Shown here: in pieces, positions 1 to 12,390 of the stretch
Layout: each line of letters opens with the position of its first letter
How positions within the stretch are numbered: the first letter of the stretch is position 1
DNA from: Niebla homalea
Lineage: Eukaryota; Ascomycota; Lecanoromycetes; Lecanorales; Ramalinaceae
Length of the DNA: 64,000 bases
Assembly: GCA_019925105.1 (NCBI GenBank)
Contig: JAHGAU010000011.1
Location: forward strand, 372,001-436,000
Direction of reading: 5' to 3'
Notes under the pieces: generated by a model
What the model saw: only the letters and a program-made list of their open reading frames with translations
What the model was told of the DNA's origin: nothing
Database searches by the model: none
Made by a program: the position numbers and the translations under genes

Positions 1-1169
1 TATTTTATTTAAAACCTTTATTATCCGTTTTATAAAACGGTTAATTTATTCCTTATTATTAAATTAAAGGAACTTTATTAATTAGGATATTATTTTTATT
101 ACCTTTATAAATATTTTAATTTCCTTAATTATCTTTTACGTTTATTTAAACGGTAAAAGCGGAATTATATTAACGGATTAATTTAAGGTTATTTATATTA
201 AAACGTAATCTGAACCGTATTTTAGATCTTTTCGGGGTCCATATATTATAATTGAGTTAATAATATTTTCTGAGTTAAATATTAAATTAATTATAATATT
301 AAGTTTACGGCTTTTTTATATAATAGTTTTTTTTAATATTAATAATATAAAATTAAACTATATAATAATTATTAATAGCTCCTTAAATTTAATATAATTA
401 ATTATATAATTATCTTTATTCTATTAAACATAATAAAAATTAAAGTTTTTTATTAAAAAATACTTATTAAATATAATTATAATATCCTTAAATAACGGGA
501 TTATAAAGGGTTTTTTCCTATTAATTAAGAACGGATTATACGTATTATAAATATTTAAATTATTTTTAATATCCTTTTTTTATATAATCCGGAATATATA
601 TAGGTTCCCTCCGTAATAAATAACGTTTTAATTATTTATATTTAGCCTTTTATTAATAAAGAAATACGTTTATGTTATTTTATTACTTTTAAAAATTAAA
701 TAAAAATTATTTCCTAGGTTAATTAAAAAGTAAATATACGGATTATATAATAACTTTTATATCACTATAATATTAATATCCTTTATTTCTTTAAATTTAA
801 ATATTGGTATTACGGCTTTAATTATTTCCTTACGTACGTTATATTATATTACCCTTAAAAACGTAAATATATTAAATATTAACGTTTATTAAGCTTTTTT
901 TATTAACTTTTATTTATATAAATAATCTTTTTTTAAAGTTAAACGTTATTTATTTTAATTTTCTTATTATAATAATAATCTTAATCGGGCAGTTAACCTT
1001 AAAGGTTAATATCGTTATAAATTTCTTTTTTTTTACGTTATTAATTATTACGTTTTATTTTTCTTTATTTAATAAGTTTTATTTACGTTTTAAGATCGTT
1101 TTTAATTATTTTATCGGTTTAAGTTTATATAAGTTATAACGTTAAACCTTAACCGTTATCTTAATCTTT
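1..1169 (-). pseudogene. LINE copy A ORF2, endonuclease portion
   Basis: N-terminal part of the pol-like ORF2, expected to hold the apurinic-type endonuclease that nicks target DNA. Assignment rests on collinearity with copy C, where the RT domain follows at about 40200 and below. I could not read endonuclease catalytic residues through the mutation load. The reverse transcriptase portion is beyond the left window edge. Confidence 0.55.
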
Positions 1170-2786
1170 TTATATTAAGTCTTTTTTATTCTTACCGTAT
1201 ATTATAAGTCTTATATTAAGTAGTTATTATTATTATATACCGCGTATTTTAACGCGTTCTTTATTAGGCTTTTTATTATTAAGCTAACGTATTTATATAT
1301 ATTATATCCTTCGGTATATATTGCGTACTTTATACTATTAAGGTACCTCATAGTAATATATTTATACCTTTAATATTTAAAGTATTAATAAATATCTATT
1401 ACCCAATTTTAAGGTCTTATTAATTTAAAGGATTTATCCTTTATTACCCCTTTATTAAGGATATCGTTATATATTTTTATTAATATTATATTTAAGATAA
1501 CCGTAAAATATTTCTTTATACGATTAAAGGTATTTAGTTTCTTTATTATAAAAAGAAAACTATAATTAATAATCTTTACTTTAAAGTAAAAACTATATTC
1601 TCCTTCTTTATCCGCTTTAAAGTAATTTCCCCTTCCTCCCCGTAAATTTTGCCTTCCTCCCCCGTAAATTTTATTAAATATATCCCGTTTATTGCGATAA
1701 TAAAAGATTACCTTAATACCTTTACCGTTTTATACCTTTTTTTACCGGCTTATTCCTTCGATTTCTTTAATTTTTCCCTCGCCTTTAATAAGGTTATATT
1801 AAAAAGGATATCTCCGTTTTATAGTTTACGTACCGTAATAATTTATTTTATTAATAACTCTCTTATTACCTTAAACGCCTTTATTAATTATAACGGGTTT
1901 ATTTTTACCGTTATATTCTTTTCCTTTTTACCCGATAATTATATAATTATTATCCTCGTTTTCTTTAACGCCGCCGTTTTCTTTTCCGTTTTTACCTTTT
2001 TTACCGTTAACGTTAATACTATTTTTATGGCTTTTATTATTTAATTTATTCCCGCTTTTTTCTTTAGAGTTTCTTCCGTTATTTTTTTACTTTATACGTA
2101 TACTTTCTATTTCTTTTTATCTCCGTTTACCGGCGCTTTTATTATTACCTTTTAAGCTCCGTATAACTTCTTTAATTCCTTTAAATTTCTTTTTATATTT
2201 ACGTAAAAGTTTTTTACTTTTTATAGCCCGATTTATAATATTAATTAAATCTTTAACGTAATATTTTTCTATATAATTATAAAAAGGTTTTTTAATGCCT
2301 TTATTGTTTTTTCTTTTTTTATTTTTCCTCCGTATATTTAATAATTATTTTTTTTTATAGTTTATTCTTATTTATTTAATATCTCTTTATTTTTACTTAA
2401 TTTTCTTTTAATTTATATATACTTAATAAGGCCTTTTATGCCTCCGTTTACCCTTTATCTATCCCTATATACCGTTTTCGTCCCTTCCGCCCTTTATTTA
2501 TTACTTTTTATAATAATATTTTTACGCGTTATACGCGTTTTTTTATATGTATTTTATTAATTATAGCTTCCTATTTAATTTAAAGCCTTTTTATTTCGTA
2601 TTTATCGCGTTATTTATATGATTTATTACCGTTCTTATTAACTTAAGCCGCTTACCTTTCCTCCCCTTTTATTTTTACTATTATTCCGCTTTTACTTATC
2701 GTATTTAAAATATTATCCTTACTATTACTTAAGCTATATACGCGTATATCGTTTCTGACCTCTGGGGTCCCGTTGTTCGTCGCCAT
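1170..2786 (-). pseudogene. LINE copy A ORF1 (gag-like), RIP-inactivated
   Basis: Remnant of the nucleic-acid-binding ORF1 protein that packages LINE RNA. The start is taken at the ATG complement at 2784-2786, followed by MATNNGTPEVRN, which is also seen in copies B and C. The region then decays into stops. The homologous part of copy C still shows spaced positions expected of CCHC zinc knuckles near its C-terminus, now mostly Tyr where Cys is expected. The right end is firm; the left end is estimated from where ORF2 should begin. The open frame on the opposite strand at 1649-2044 is a by-product of stop-poor mutated sequence. Confidence 0.65.
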
Positions 2787-2790
2787 TCGT

Positions 2791-4659
2791 CCATAGTATA
2801 AATCTATATAACTTTACTTTTAAGTAATTTAACTTAACCGGCTTCTTAAAAATAATCGTTTTAATTTCCTTAAATCTATAGGAATAATATTCTATATTAA
2901 AATAAGCTTAAAATAAATAAATAAAGACCTTTTTGAATAATAACGTTACTATAGATAGGAACCTATTTAATATACCGTTAAGTCCGGGGGCCTTATCCTT
3001 CTTTAACTTATTAATTACCTTAATTACTATCTCCTGGGTTATTATCTTATTTATTATTATTAATTTAAGATATACCGTACTATTGATATTTATTAGGTTA
3101 ACTTTTAATAATAAAGGAAAAAACGCCCCTTTAAGAGCCTTAATTTTACCGTTAAAGGTATTCATTATTATACCATCTGGTCTTTTTAAGGGTAAAAACT
3201 TAAAGATAAATTTAGGTTTCTTATTTTATTTTTTACTATATTTTATTAGCTTTTAAATATTATAAGGGGAAACCATTAAATTATATATTACAACCCGGAA
3301 ATATATTTATTTAGCCTTCCGGATAATTTTTTCCTTTTCTTCTTAAACTTTTTTTAACCGTTAAAGTATCTTTTAATTCCTATATTTAATAATTTACTTT
3401 ATAAGCGCTTTTACCTTTATAATTACCTTTATATATTCCTTATTTTAATAAATTTTAACTTTTTAAAATAACTTTATTATTAAAATTATAATATTAATTA
3501 TTTTATTTAAAGCCTTTATTATTTACTTTATAAAACAGTCGATTTATTCTTTATTATTAAATTAAAGGAGCTCCGTTAACTAGGATATTACCTTTATTAC
3601 CTTTATAAATACCTTAACTTCCTTAGCCGTCTTTTACGTTTATTTAAACGGTAAAAACGGAATTACGTTAACGGACTAATTTAAAGTTATTTATATCGGG
3701 ATGTAATTTAAACTATATTTTAAGTCCTCTTAAAGTTTATATATTATAACCGAGTTAATAATATTTTTTAAATTAAATATTAAATTAATTATAATTTTAA
3801 GTTTACGGCTTTTTTATATAATAACTTTTTTTAATATTAATAATATAAAATTAAATTATATAATAGTTATTAATAATTCCTTAAATTTAATATATTTAAT
3901 TTTATAATTATTTTTATTTTATTAAATATAATAAAAATTAAAGTCTTTTATTAAAAGGTATTTATTAAATACGGTTATAATATCCTTAAGTAATAAGATC
4001 GTAAAGGGTTTTTTCTTATTAACCGGCGGTAGATTATACGTATTATGAATATTTAAATTACTTTTAATATCCCCTTTTTATATAATCCGGAATATATATA
4101 GGTTCCTTCCGTAATAAGTAACGTTTTAACTATTTATATTTAACCTTTTATTAATAAAGAAATATATTTATATTATTTTATTACCCTTAAAAGTTAAATA
4201 AAAATTATTTTCCGGGTTAATTAAAAAGTAAATATACGGATTATATGGTAACTTTTATATCGTTATAATATTAATATTCTTTATTTTTTTTAAATTTAAA
4301 TATTAATATTATAACTTTAATTATTTCTTTATATATATTATATTATATTATCCTTAAAAGTATAAATATATTAAATATTAATATTTATTAAGCTTTTTTT
4401 ATTAACTTTTATTTATATAAATAGTTTTTTTTAAGGTTAAGTATTATTTATTTTAATCTTTTTATTATAATAATAATCCCGGTTAAGCGGCCGGCTTTAA
4501 AAATTAATATTATTATAAGCTTTTTCTTTTTTATATTATTAATTATTATATTTTATTTTTCCCCGTTTAATAAACTTTATTTATATCTTAAGACCGTTTT
4601 TAATTATTTTACCGGTTTAAATTTATATAAGTTATAACGTTAAACCTTAATTATTATCC
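2791..4659 (-). pseudogene. LINE copy B ORF2, endonuclease and start of RT
   Basis: Remnant of the LINE polymerase. The clearest piece is at 2908-3165, where the minus strand reads VINKLKKDKAPGLNGI, the conserved N-terminal motif of LINE reverse transcriptases (typically KAPGPDGI). Upstream (higher coordinates) is the presumed endonuclease. The rest of RT, including the catalytic Asp pair, is cut off by copy A. The opposite-strand open frame at 2933-3256 is a shadow of this domain. Confidence 0.75.
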
Positions 4660-6267
4660 TAGTTTTTTTACGTTAAGTTTTTTTTCGTTTTTACTATATA
4701 TTATAAGTTTTATATTAAATAATTATTATTACTATACGTTACCTATTTTAACGCATTTTTTATTAAGCTTTTTATTATTAAATTAACGTATTTATACGTA
4801 TTATACTTTTCGATATATATTATGTATTTTATATTATTAAGGTACCTCGTAATAATATACTTATACCTTTAATATTTAAAGTATTAATAAATATCCGCTA
4901 TTTAATTTTAAGGTCTTATTAATTTAAGGGATTTACCCTTTATTACCTTTTTATTAAAGATATCGTTATATATCCTTATTAACGTTATATTTAAAATAAT
5001 TATAGAATATTTCTTTATATAATTAAAAATATTTAACCTCTTTATTATAAAAAGAAAACTATAATTAATAATCTTTAACCTAGGGTAAAAAATTATATTC
5101 TCCTTCTTTATCCGCCTTAAAGTAACTTCCTTTTCCTTTTTTATAAATTTTATTAAATATATCCCGTTTATTATAATAATAAAAAATTATTTTAATATTT
5201 TTATTATTTTATACTTTTTTTTACCGGTTTATCCCTTTAATTTCTTTAACTTTTCTTTTATTTTTAATAAGATTATATTAAGGAAAATATCTTTATTTTA
5301 TAGTTTATATACCGTAATAATTTATTTTATTAATAACTTTCTTATTACCTTAAATATTTTTATTAATTATAATAAGTTCGCTTTTACCGTTATATTTTTT
5401 TCTTTTTCATCCGATAATCGTATAATTATTATTTTTATTTTCCTTAATATTATTACTTTCTTTTCCGCCTTTATTTTTTTTATTATTAATATTAGCGCCG
5501 TTTTTACGGTTCTTATTACCCAGCTTATCCCCGCTCCCTTTTTTAAAACCTCCCTTATTACTCCCTTACTTTATATATATTCTTTCTGTTTTTTTTTTAC
5601 TTCCGTCCGCTGGCGTTTTTATTATTATTTTTTAAGCTCCGTATAGCCTTTTTAATTCCCTTAAACTTCTCTTTATATTTACGTAAAAGTTTTTTACTTT
5701 CCGTAATTTAATTTATAATATTAATTAAATTTTTAATATAATATCCTTTTATATAATTATAAAGAAGTTTTTTAACGTTTTTATTATTTCTTTTTTTTTT
5801 ATTTTTCCTTTACGTATTTAATAATTATCTTTTTTTATAATTTATTCTTATTTACTTAATATTTCTTTATTTTTATTTAACTTTCTCTTAATTTATATAT
5901 ATTTAATAAGGCCTTTTACGTCTCCGCTTATCCCCTATCCGTCCCCGTATACCGTCTTTATCCTTTTTACTTTTTATTTACCGCCCTTTATAATAATACC
6001 TTTACGTATTATACGCGTTCCTTTACGTATATCTTATTAATTATAAATTCTTTATTTAATTTAAAACCTTTTTATCTCGTATTTATTACGTTATTTATAT
6101 AATTTATTACCGTTTTTATTAACCTAAACCGTTTGCCCTTTTTTCCTTTTTATTTTTATTATTATTCCGCTTCCGCTTATCGTATTTAAAATACTATCCT
6201 TACTATTACTTAAGCTATATACGTATGCCTCGTTTCTGACCTCTGGGGTCCCGTTGTTCGTTGCCAT
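4660..6267 (-). pseudogene. LINE copy B ORF1 (gag-like), RIP-inactivated
   Basis: Starts with MATNNGTPEVRN at 6267 and is collinear with ORF1 of copies A and C. The first 45 bases are nearly unmutated, then stops accumulate. The zinc-knuckle region expected near 4700-4870 is too mutated to confirm cysteines. End estimated. Confidence 0.62.
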
Positions 6268-6299
6268 TTTTCTCATATTAATTATTTTAATAAAGCTAT

Positions 6300-9200
6300 A
6301 GAAGCTAATAATCTTTAATAATAATTATAATTAATATATTTTTTATAAAAAAAGATTTTTTTAAGGGGAATTAAAACTTTATTAATTTTTATCCTTAAGA
6401 TTCGGATTAATAAGAATAAGTTATATAAAAAGTATAAGTATTATTTATATAATATATAGGATAAATAATAAGCCCGTTAAAATAAAATTTATAAATATAA
6501 TATATTTTCCGGTAAACTTAATTAATTTTATATTTAAAACGTAACTTTTAAATTATAAAACTTAACTTAAGATAACGTAAATGGTTTAAACGGTAATATA
6601 TAATTAAAAAAAACTTATTTATAATAAATAAAACGGCTTAATTATAATTAATTTATAAAAACTTACCCTTATTATAACGGTATTTAACGTATTTTCAGCT
6701 ATACTTACTTAATATATATATATAGGTTATTTTAAAGCTTAAAAATTATTTTAATTAATAAATATATTAATTAAAATAGATCTTAAACGTAAACGCCGTA
6801 ATAATAATAAGGTTAAAAACGTTTATTATACGCATTATATTACCGGATAATTATATTTTTAATTATATAAGGGATACTTTAAATTTATAGAAAATCCGTT
6901 AAAGCTTATTTATACGGACTTTTTAAAGATAATTAATTCTTAAAAATATAACCGAATAACGTATTATATAACCTTCTGTAATAATAAAATTATAATATTA
7001 AGAATTTATTTATTAATATATAAATCGGACGTAATTTAACGGTTTAAAAAGTTTAAAGTTAAGTATAAACGACCCCCGGATTAAAAAATTAAACGTTTTC
7101 AGGCTAACGGCGGAAGTAAATATACGTTTAAAGCCTTCTTAAATTACTTAAAATAATATAGGATTATCTTTAAGGTAATAATATATAAAAGCCTTAAATA
7201 AAATTTAATTTAATAAAAAAATTAATTAAAAGATTAATAAAAAGATTATAGTTATATAGATAATAAGGGGCATATTTAAAAGCTTTTAATTAAAGTTAAT
7301 TTAAATAATAAACTATATAATTATATAAATATTATATATACGGCTTAAAAAGGTAATATTATATTAAATTTAATATAATAAAAAACCAGACGTATCTTAT
7401 ATACGGACCTTAAGGTTAATCGTATACGTAAAAACTATAGGTTATTGGATTAAGCTTAATAATAAGTTAAAACCGTATATCTTAGTAAGTTTTAATAAAA
7501 AGATTAATAAATACTTTAAGGTAATTAATTTACGGATAAAACGGTTTAACTTTATAATAAAAAACGTATATAACATATATATTAAGGAAAGACGGGTAAT
7601 ACCGTTAAATAACTCGGATTATAAGGAGTTTATTAGTTAAATTTAAAAGCTTAAAAAAATAAGAAAACCTTAATAAGACCTTAATTTAAAGGAGAAATTC
7701 GGGAATTACGATTTAATTAAGACGGATATTATTAATATAAACTTTATTCTTACCGAACGATTTATACGTTTAATTATAATCCTTACTTAATAAATAACTT
7801 TATTAAATCCCTTAAATTTAATAATTAAAGACCTGAAGATTAATTGTAATTAAAGGTAAAGGTAATAAATTAAGAATTTAATTAAAAATAACCCCGGCCT
7901 TATATTTCCGGATAAACCGTATAATATATTATTAAATTACTCTTTTTTTAGCTTTATTAACCCGTAATAAGGATAAATTATTATATTTTTTAACTTTAAT
8001 ATCCTTTAAAATAACCCCGGAACTTATTAAGCTTAAAACTTATAAAGAAGCTATACTAAATAAGTATACCCGGATAAACTAAGAATTAATAAAAGGTAAT
8101 AAATATAGTTCTTTTAAAGAGAACAATATTTAAATCTTAATTATATGGAGTTAAATCCCCGTTAACGTAATAATATTACGAGGATAATAGGTTTATACCC
8201 TTAAATATAAACCTAATAACAATATAATTTATTATAAGGCCCGGTAAGTAATACGTAATTTTAAATAACGTAAAAGTATCGACTATAATAAAACGTTTAC
8301 CTTAATAATAAAACCTATAAATTATAAAATTCTTTTTATTTTTATAATAGTTAATAATTAGGATTTAAAGCAGATAAACGTTAAAATAACGTTTCTTTAC
8401 GGTCTTATTAAGGAAGAAATATACGTAAAATAATTAAAAGGATAAGAAAAGACCGGTAAGGACGATAAAAAACTTTATTATAAGCTTAAAAAAAGTCTAT
8501 ATAAATTAAAGTAATTATTACGGCTATAATATAATCGTTTTTAAGAGTTTATAACTATATAGGGTTTTAAAACTATTTATATAAACTATTATATATTTTT
8601 TTACTTTAAAACCGGTATAATTATAACCGTATATATAAATAACGTCTTAATAATTAGTCTGTTTAAATAAGGGATTCGGGACTTAAAAGCCGTATTTAAC
8701 TAGGAATTCCGTATATTTAACCTGGGTTTAATAAGCTATTACTTAAATATTATTATTATATAGGATTAATAAAACCGAACGATCCGTCTTAATTAAAAAA
8801 TTTATATTAAAAAGGTAATACGAGATTACGGCTAATAAAAGGTTTACCCGACGTATATACTTATATGAGTTAATTTTAGGCCGGAACCGTTATTTAAGGG
8901 CTATTAAGGGAAGCCGGAATTCAGATAGTAATATTAATTGGCCGTAAGTTTATTAATATATATTATAGCTTATATAATAATAGTTATTAACCGGTATTTT
9001 ATAAATCCGTTTTATTAATATTAACTATATATAAAATAAATTATACGTTATTTACGGATTATTATATACTTTTAATTAATATATAAGGGTAAACTTAAAG
9101 CTCTTAATAGGTATACCGATTCCGATTTTACGGCCGACTCCACCCGTAGGTTAACTTTAAGCTATTTCTTTAACGTAAGGAATATACTGATTTATTAGTC

Positions 9201-9610
9201 TTTAAAAAGGTAACTGACTATAACGTTATTTACTTATAAAGCCGAGTATACGGGATAAACGTAGGTTATTAAGGAAGCTATTTGGTTAAAGAACCTATTA
9301 AGGTAAATATAACCCGATAAATCTGGATATATATTTATTACTACGATTTATAATAATAATTAAGGGGCTATTATATTAATTAAAAACCCGGTATATTACG
9401 TAAAGATAAAGTATATAAGCATTTAACTATATTAACTACGGGAATAACTTAAGGTTAATACTATTAATCTCGAGTATATCTATATTATAAAGCAGGTAAT
9501 TAACGGGTTAATAAAGGCCCTATTTATTAAGACTTTTATATAATTTAAACGGGCGTTAAGCCTTAAGGAGCCATTATATCGATAGTTTAAGGACCGTATA
9601 CTTATTAACG
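6300..9610 (+). pseudogene. Copia-A el1 pol (integrase, RT, RNase H), RIP-inactivated
   Basis: Remnant of the Copia polyprotein. The integrase core is visible at about 6900-7130, with YTDFL and then a glycine-rich NGG..KY standing where the second catalytic Asp motif is expected. RT is clear at 8480-8660: LYKLK followed by stops where Gln and Trp belong, then VYINNVLI in place of the catalytic YVDDVLI (Asp to Asn, as RIP produces). RNase H is at 9115-9300: YTDSDFTAD, then KAEYTG, then VIKEAIWLKNLL. The order IN-RT-RH places it in Copia rather than Gypsy. Many in-frame TAA/TAG codons make it non-functional. Confidence 0.88.
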
Positions 9611-9807
9611 GTGGACCTAATAATAAGCCGGGTAATAAATAATAAGTAGGTAGTAATTATATAGGGGAGCTAATTACTCAATAACCAGGGGAGCTACTTA
9701 ATAAATACGGTGATTAAATTCTTATATAAAAGGATATAACGTTAAAGCTATAAAGGAGCTATTTAATAAGTGAGATTTACAGGCTATATATAAAGTTCGA
9801 AAAGGAA

Positions 9808-9969
9808 TATTAAATATATAGGATCGCTACTTAAAAGATTACGTAAAGCGGATTAGATTAAATAAGGCGGACGTGCTAGACCTAAGTGGGATAACGGCAT
9901 ATAGCCTTATATATAGTCTCACTTTATATATAGTAATAATCAAGCAACTTACACCTTTTAACTTCAACA
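9808..9969 (+). repeat. Copia-A el1 3' LTR with polypurine tract
   Basis: 162-bp LTR, matching those at 10007, 13360, 21576 and 58680. It runs from a mutated TGTTGAA (here TATTAAA) to an intact TTCAACA, which are inverted complements and so define the ends. The purine run GAAAAGGAA (9799-9807) directly upstream is the plus-strand primer site. Confidence 0.9.
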
Positions 9970-10006
9970 TTAAGCCTCGGGTATATCCCGACCCTATTAA
10001 TTTTAT
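9970..10006. other. 37-bp spacer between two Copia-A LTRs
   Basis: Short segment between the 3' LTR of el1 and the 5' LTR of el2. It keeps a GC-rich inverted repeat, TCGGG..CCCGA (9977-9991), and is less mutated than its surroundings. No coding potential. Confidence 0.7.
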
Positions 10007-10172
10007 TATTAAATATATAGGATCGCCACTTAAGAAATTACGTAACGTAGATTACCTAAATTAAATAAGGCGGACGTATTAAACCTAAGTAAAATAGCGG
10101 TATATAACCTTATATATAGTTTTATTTTATATATAATAATAATTAATTAATGTATATTTCTTAATTTTAATA
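10007..10172 (+). repeat. Copia-A el2 5' LTR
   Basis: 166-bp LTR, with mutated ends TATTAAA and TTTTAATA in place of TGTTGAA and TTCAACA. It is followed directly by the primer-binding site. The open frame at 9873-10064 spans this and the previous LTR and is not a gene. Confidence 0.88.
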
Positions 10173-10186
10173 GGTTATAAGCCCGG
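10173..10186 (+). promoter_or_regulatory. Primer-binding site (initiator Met tRNA anticodon arm)
   Basis: GGTTATAAGCCCGG directly follows the LTR. Allowing one RIP change (TGA to TAA), it is complementary to GGGCTCATAACC, the anticodon stem-loop (CAT anticodon) of eukaryotic initiator methionine tRNA. Priming from a half-tRNA of this kind is known in the Copia and Ty5 groups. The same site follows the LTRs at 58680 and 55851. Confidence 0.8.
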
Positions 10187-10199
10187 ATTACGTATATAA

Positions 10200-12390
10200 G
10201 TACTTAAATAACGTCTTTTTAATATTTAATTTAACTTATAAATAATAATAAACTTATAATATAAAATGTATTTATAAATAATCCTTAAATATAAACTATA
10301 TTATTAAAAATCAATTTAATTAAGCGTATAATATTATAATTATAAATAGAAAAGCTTACTTAATTGTCTATATTCTTAAATTAAAAAAGGAGGACGTTTT
10401 ATTAATAAAAATATATAAATTATTATTTTTTTATTTTATTAAGGGCCGTAAATACTTATATATTAAAGAAGTTAAGCCGGCGCCGAACTAACAAAGCCGA
10501 AACGTAAAGCCCTTAAGGCTAATATATATATATAAAACCTTAATTAAGGTTTAAATAAGACATTTAAAACGTTAAATAAATATTAAATATACTATAAAAC
10601 TTTACTAAATTTAAAGTTTTAAAAACCGTATTAAAATTTAATTTTTTTAACATTAAATAAAAATAGATAATTTAGATTTAAGTGTATTATAACTTAAAAT
10701 TATTTATTTTAACTTAACTTTAAAGAATAAATATAAAACGGAATAAATAATTAATAATTAAACCTCTTAAAGTAAGGATTAATCTTTAAGAAAAGGGGGG
10801 TTAAGAACTAGCTATAGAGTTCTTTAATAAATAATTAAATTTAAAATAAGCCTATTTATTATAAATGGTAAAAATTAAAGTTTTTAAATTAAAGTAAAAT
10901 AATTAAAATAAGTTTAAACGCTTTAATTATAAAAATTAAGGGCCTTTAAATAGAAAAAGGCAATAATCTTAAAAGTATATATATAGTATTATAATACGTT
11001 ATAAAGTTTTATTCTAAGTTTAATCGGAATAAAGAATATTTTAATTAATAAGGCTTTATATTATTTATTACCTTAAACTATATAATAATCCCGTATAAAG
11101 TATATTATTTAAACCTTATTATTTAATAATATCGTTATATATAAAGTACCCTTTTTCCCTTTATACTTAAAGACTTAAGGAAAGAAGACCGTTTTAATTT
11201 AATTAATAAAAATTAAATTAAAATAAAAATTATTTATTATTATAAACATTAAAATTATATAATAGCTTTAATTTAAAAGCATCAGAAGAACCTTTAAATA
11301 ACCTATTAAATACTATTATTTTTTAGCTAAATATAAACGTTAAAAATTGGATATTATCGTTTAATGTAAGTTATTTATTATTTTTAAATAGTAAGTCTTT
11401 AATATATTAAACGTTGTTAAACTTAAACTTAAATTTAAATATTATTAATATTATCTTCCGTATAATTTATTAATAATAACGATTAAGAAAAACTCTATTA
11501 TAAGGGGTTTTCCTTTAAATTTAATCCTTTTATTAATAAATTAATAGTAATAGATATCGTAAAGTTAATTAATTAAGGACTAAATAACGATTAATAACCT
11601 TTAAAAGTTAAAAAAGAGAAATACCCTTAAGGTATATATAGCCTTAAAAAACCGTTATAGTATTAATATTAAGTATTTAATTAATATTATAAAAAGCCCG
11701 GATATAATTTAAAAAAAACTTAAGGATTAATATAAGCCTTAAAAATTTAAATTATATATAAAGTTTACTTAAAAACTTATAAGTTTATAAAAGACCCCGG
11801 ATATAATAATTAATAAGTATAATAGCCGTTATTAAAAAGGTTATATTAAAATTAAAACGATTAATAATTCTTTAATTATCCCGGATTATTTTATTATTTA
11901 GATATTTTTAAATAAACTTAAGGAATTATAGTAAACGTAATATATTATCTAAATATTCTTAAATAAACTTAAGGAATTATAGTAAACGTAATACTTAATA
12001 TTTATGTAAACGGCTATATAATAAGGCCCGGATACCCTTAAATTTCACGATATTATATAAAAAGCCCGTAATAAGGAAGTTCGGGCAACTATTCAGTAAT
12101 TAAACGTTTTAATATAAGCTTTTAAGGATACGTTAAAAAGGAATAATAAAAAAATCTTTAATAAGACCCAAAAAAGATTTATTTATTAATAATATTATAT
12201 TAAAAAAAGCATAATAATAAATATATTAAGGATAAATATTAAAATTTTTACCCCGAAAAAAAGCCTATAAAATTCCGTATTAAAAAGCTTAAGATTATTA
12301 AGGAAATTATTATATTTATAAATTTTTTAATAATAGACTTTTACTTATTAATATATATATAATAATTAATAACGATAATATTTATTACTT
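10200..12390 (+). pseudogene. Copia-A el2 gag and protease region, RIP-inactivated
   Basis: Fills the gag position between the primer-binding site and integrase and aligns with the same stretch of el3 and el6. I could not identify a capsid motif. In el6 a CCHC-like spacing is just visible near 60810-60870. Assignment is by position and inter-copy homology. Boundaries are approximate. Confidence 0.6.

Larger units (their letters stand above)
1..2790 (-). mobile_element. Tad1-like LINE, copy A (5' half, cut by window edge)
   Basis: This is the 5' half of a non-LTR retrotransposon read right to left. It aligns along its whole length with copies B (3497-6277), C (40630-43392) and E (right arm). 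Its 5' end is marked by the ORF1 start, whose complement reads ATGGCGACGAACAACGGG (MATNNG...), at 2786 downward. It interrupts copy B: sequence just right of 2790 continues copy B in the RT region, and copy B's own 5' end lies at about 6277. The 3' half lies left of the window. It is heavily RIP-mutated except for the last 45 or so bases at its 5' end. Confidence 0.85.
2791..6277 (-). mobile_element. Tad1-like LINE, copy B (5' part, interrupted by copy A)
   Basis: Second copy of the same LINE family, read right to left. Its ORF1 start (complement of the cat at 6265-6267) lies within about 12 bases of its junction with Copia el1. Copy A inserted near 2790 in the RT domain, so the 3' part of B must lie left of the window. 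It is diverged from A mostly by C/T and G/A differences, as expected of independent RIP. Confidence 0.83.
6278..9969 (+). mobile_element. Copia-A element 1 (3' part with 3' LTR)
   Basis: The 3' two-thirds of a Ty1/Copia LTR retrotransposon. It begins abruptly at the LINE B junction, at the position corresponding to about 12390 in el2, so its 5' LTR and gag lie left of the LINEs and outside the window. Integrase, reverse transcriptase and RNase H follow in Copia order, then the 3' LTR. Compared with el3, the complete copy (about 5.9 kb after subtracting nested insertions), about 2.2 kb of 5' sequence is missing. Confidence 0.88.

Noticed and set aside
1649..2044. 131-residue plus-strand frame
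   Set aside because: Antisense to LINE ORF1; low-complexity Phe/Ile composition.
9873..10064. 63-residue frame over two LTRs, and the similar one at 13368-13556
   Set aside because: Both lie in LTR sequence shared by all Copia-A copies; LTRs do not encode protein here.
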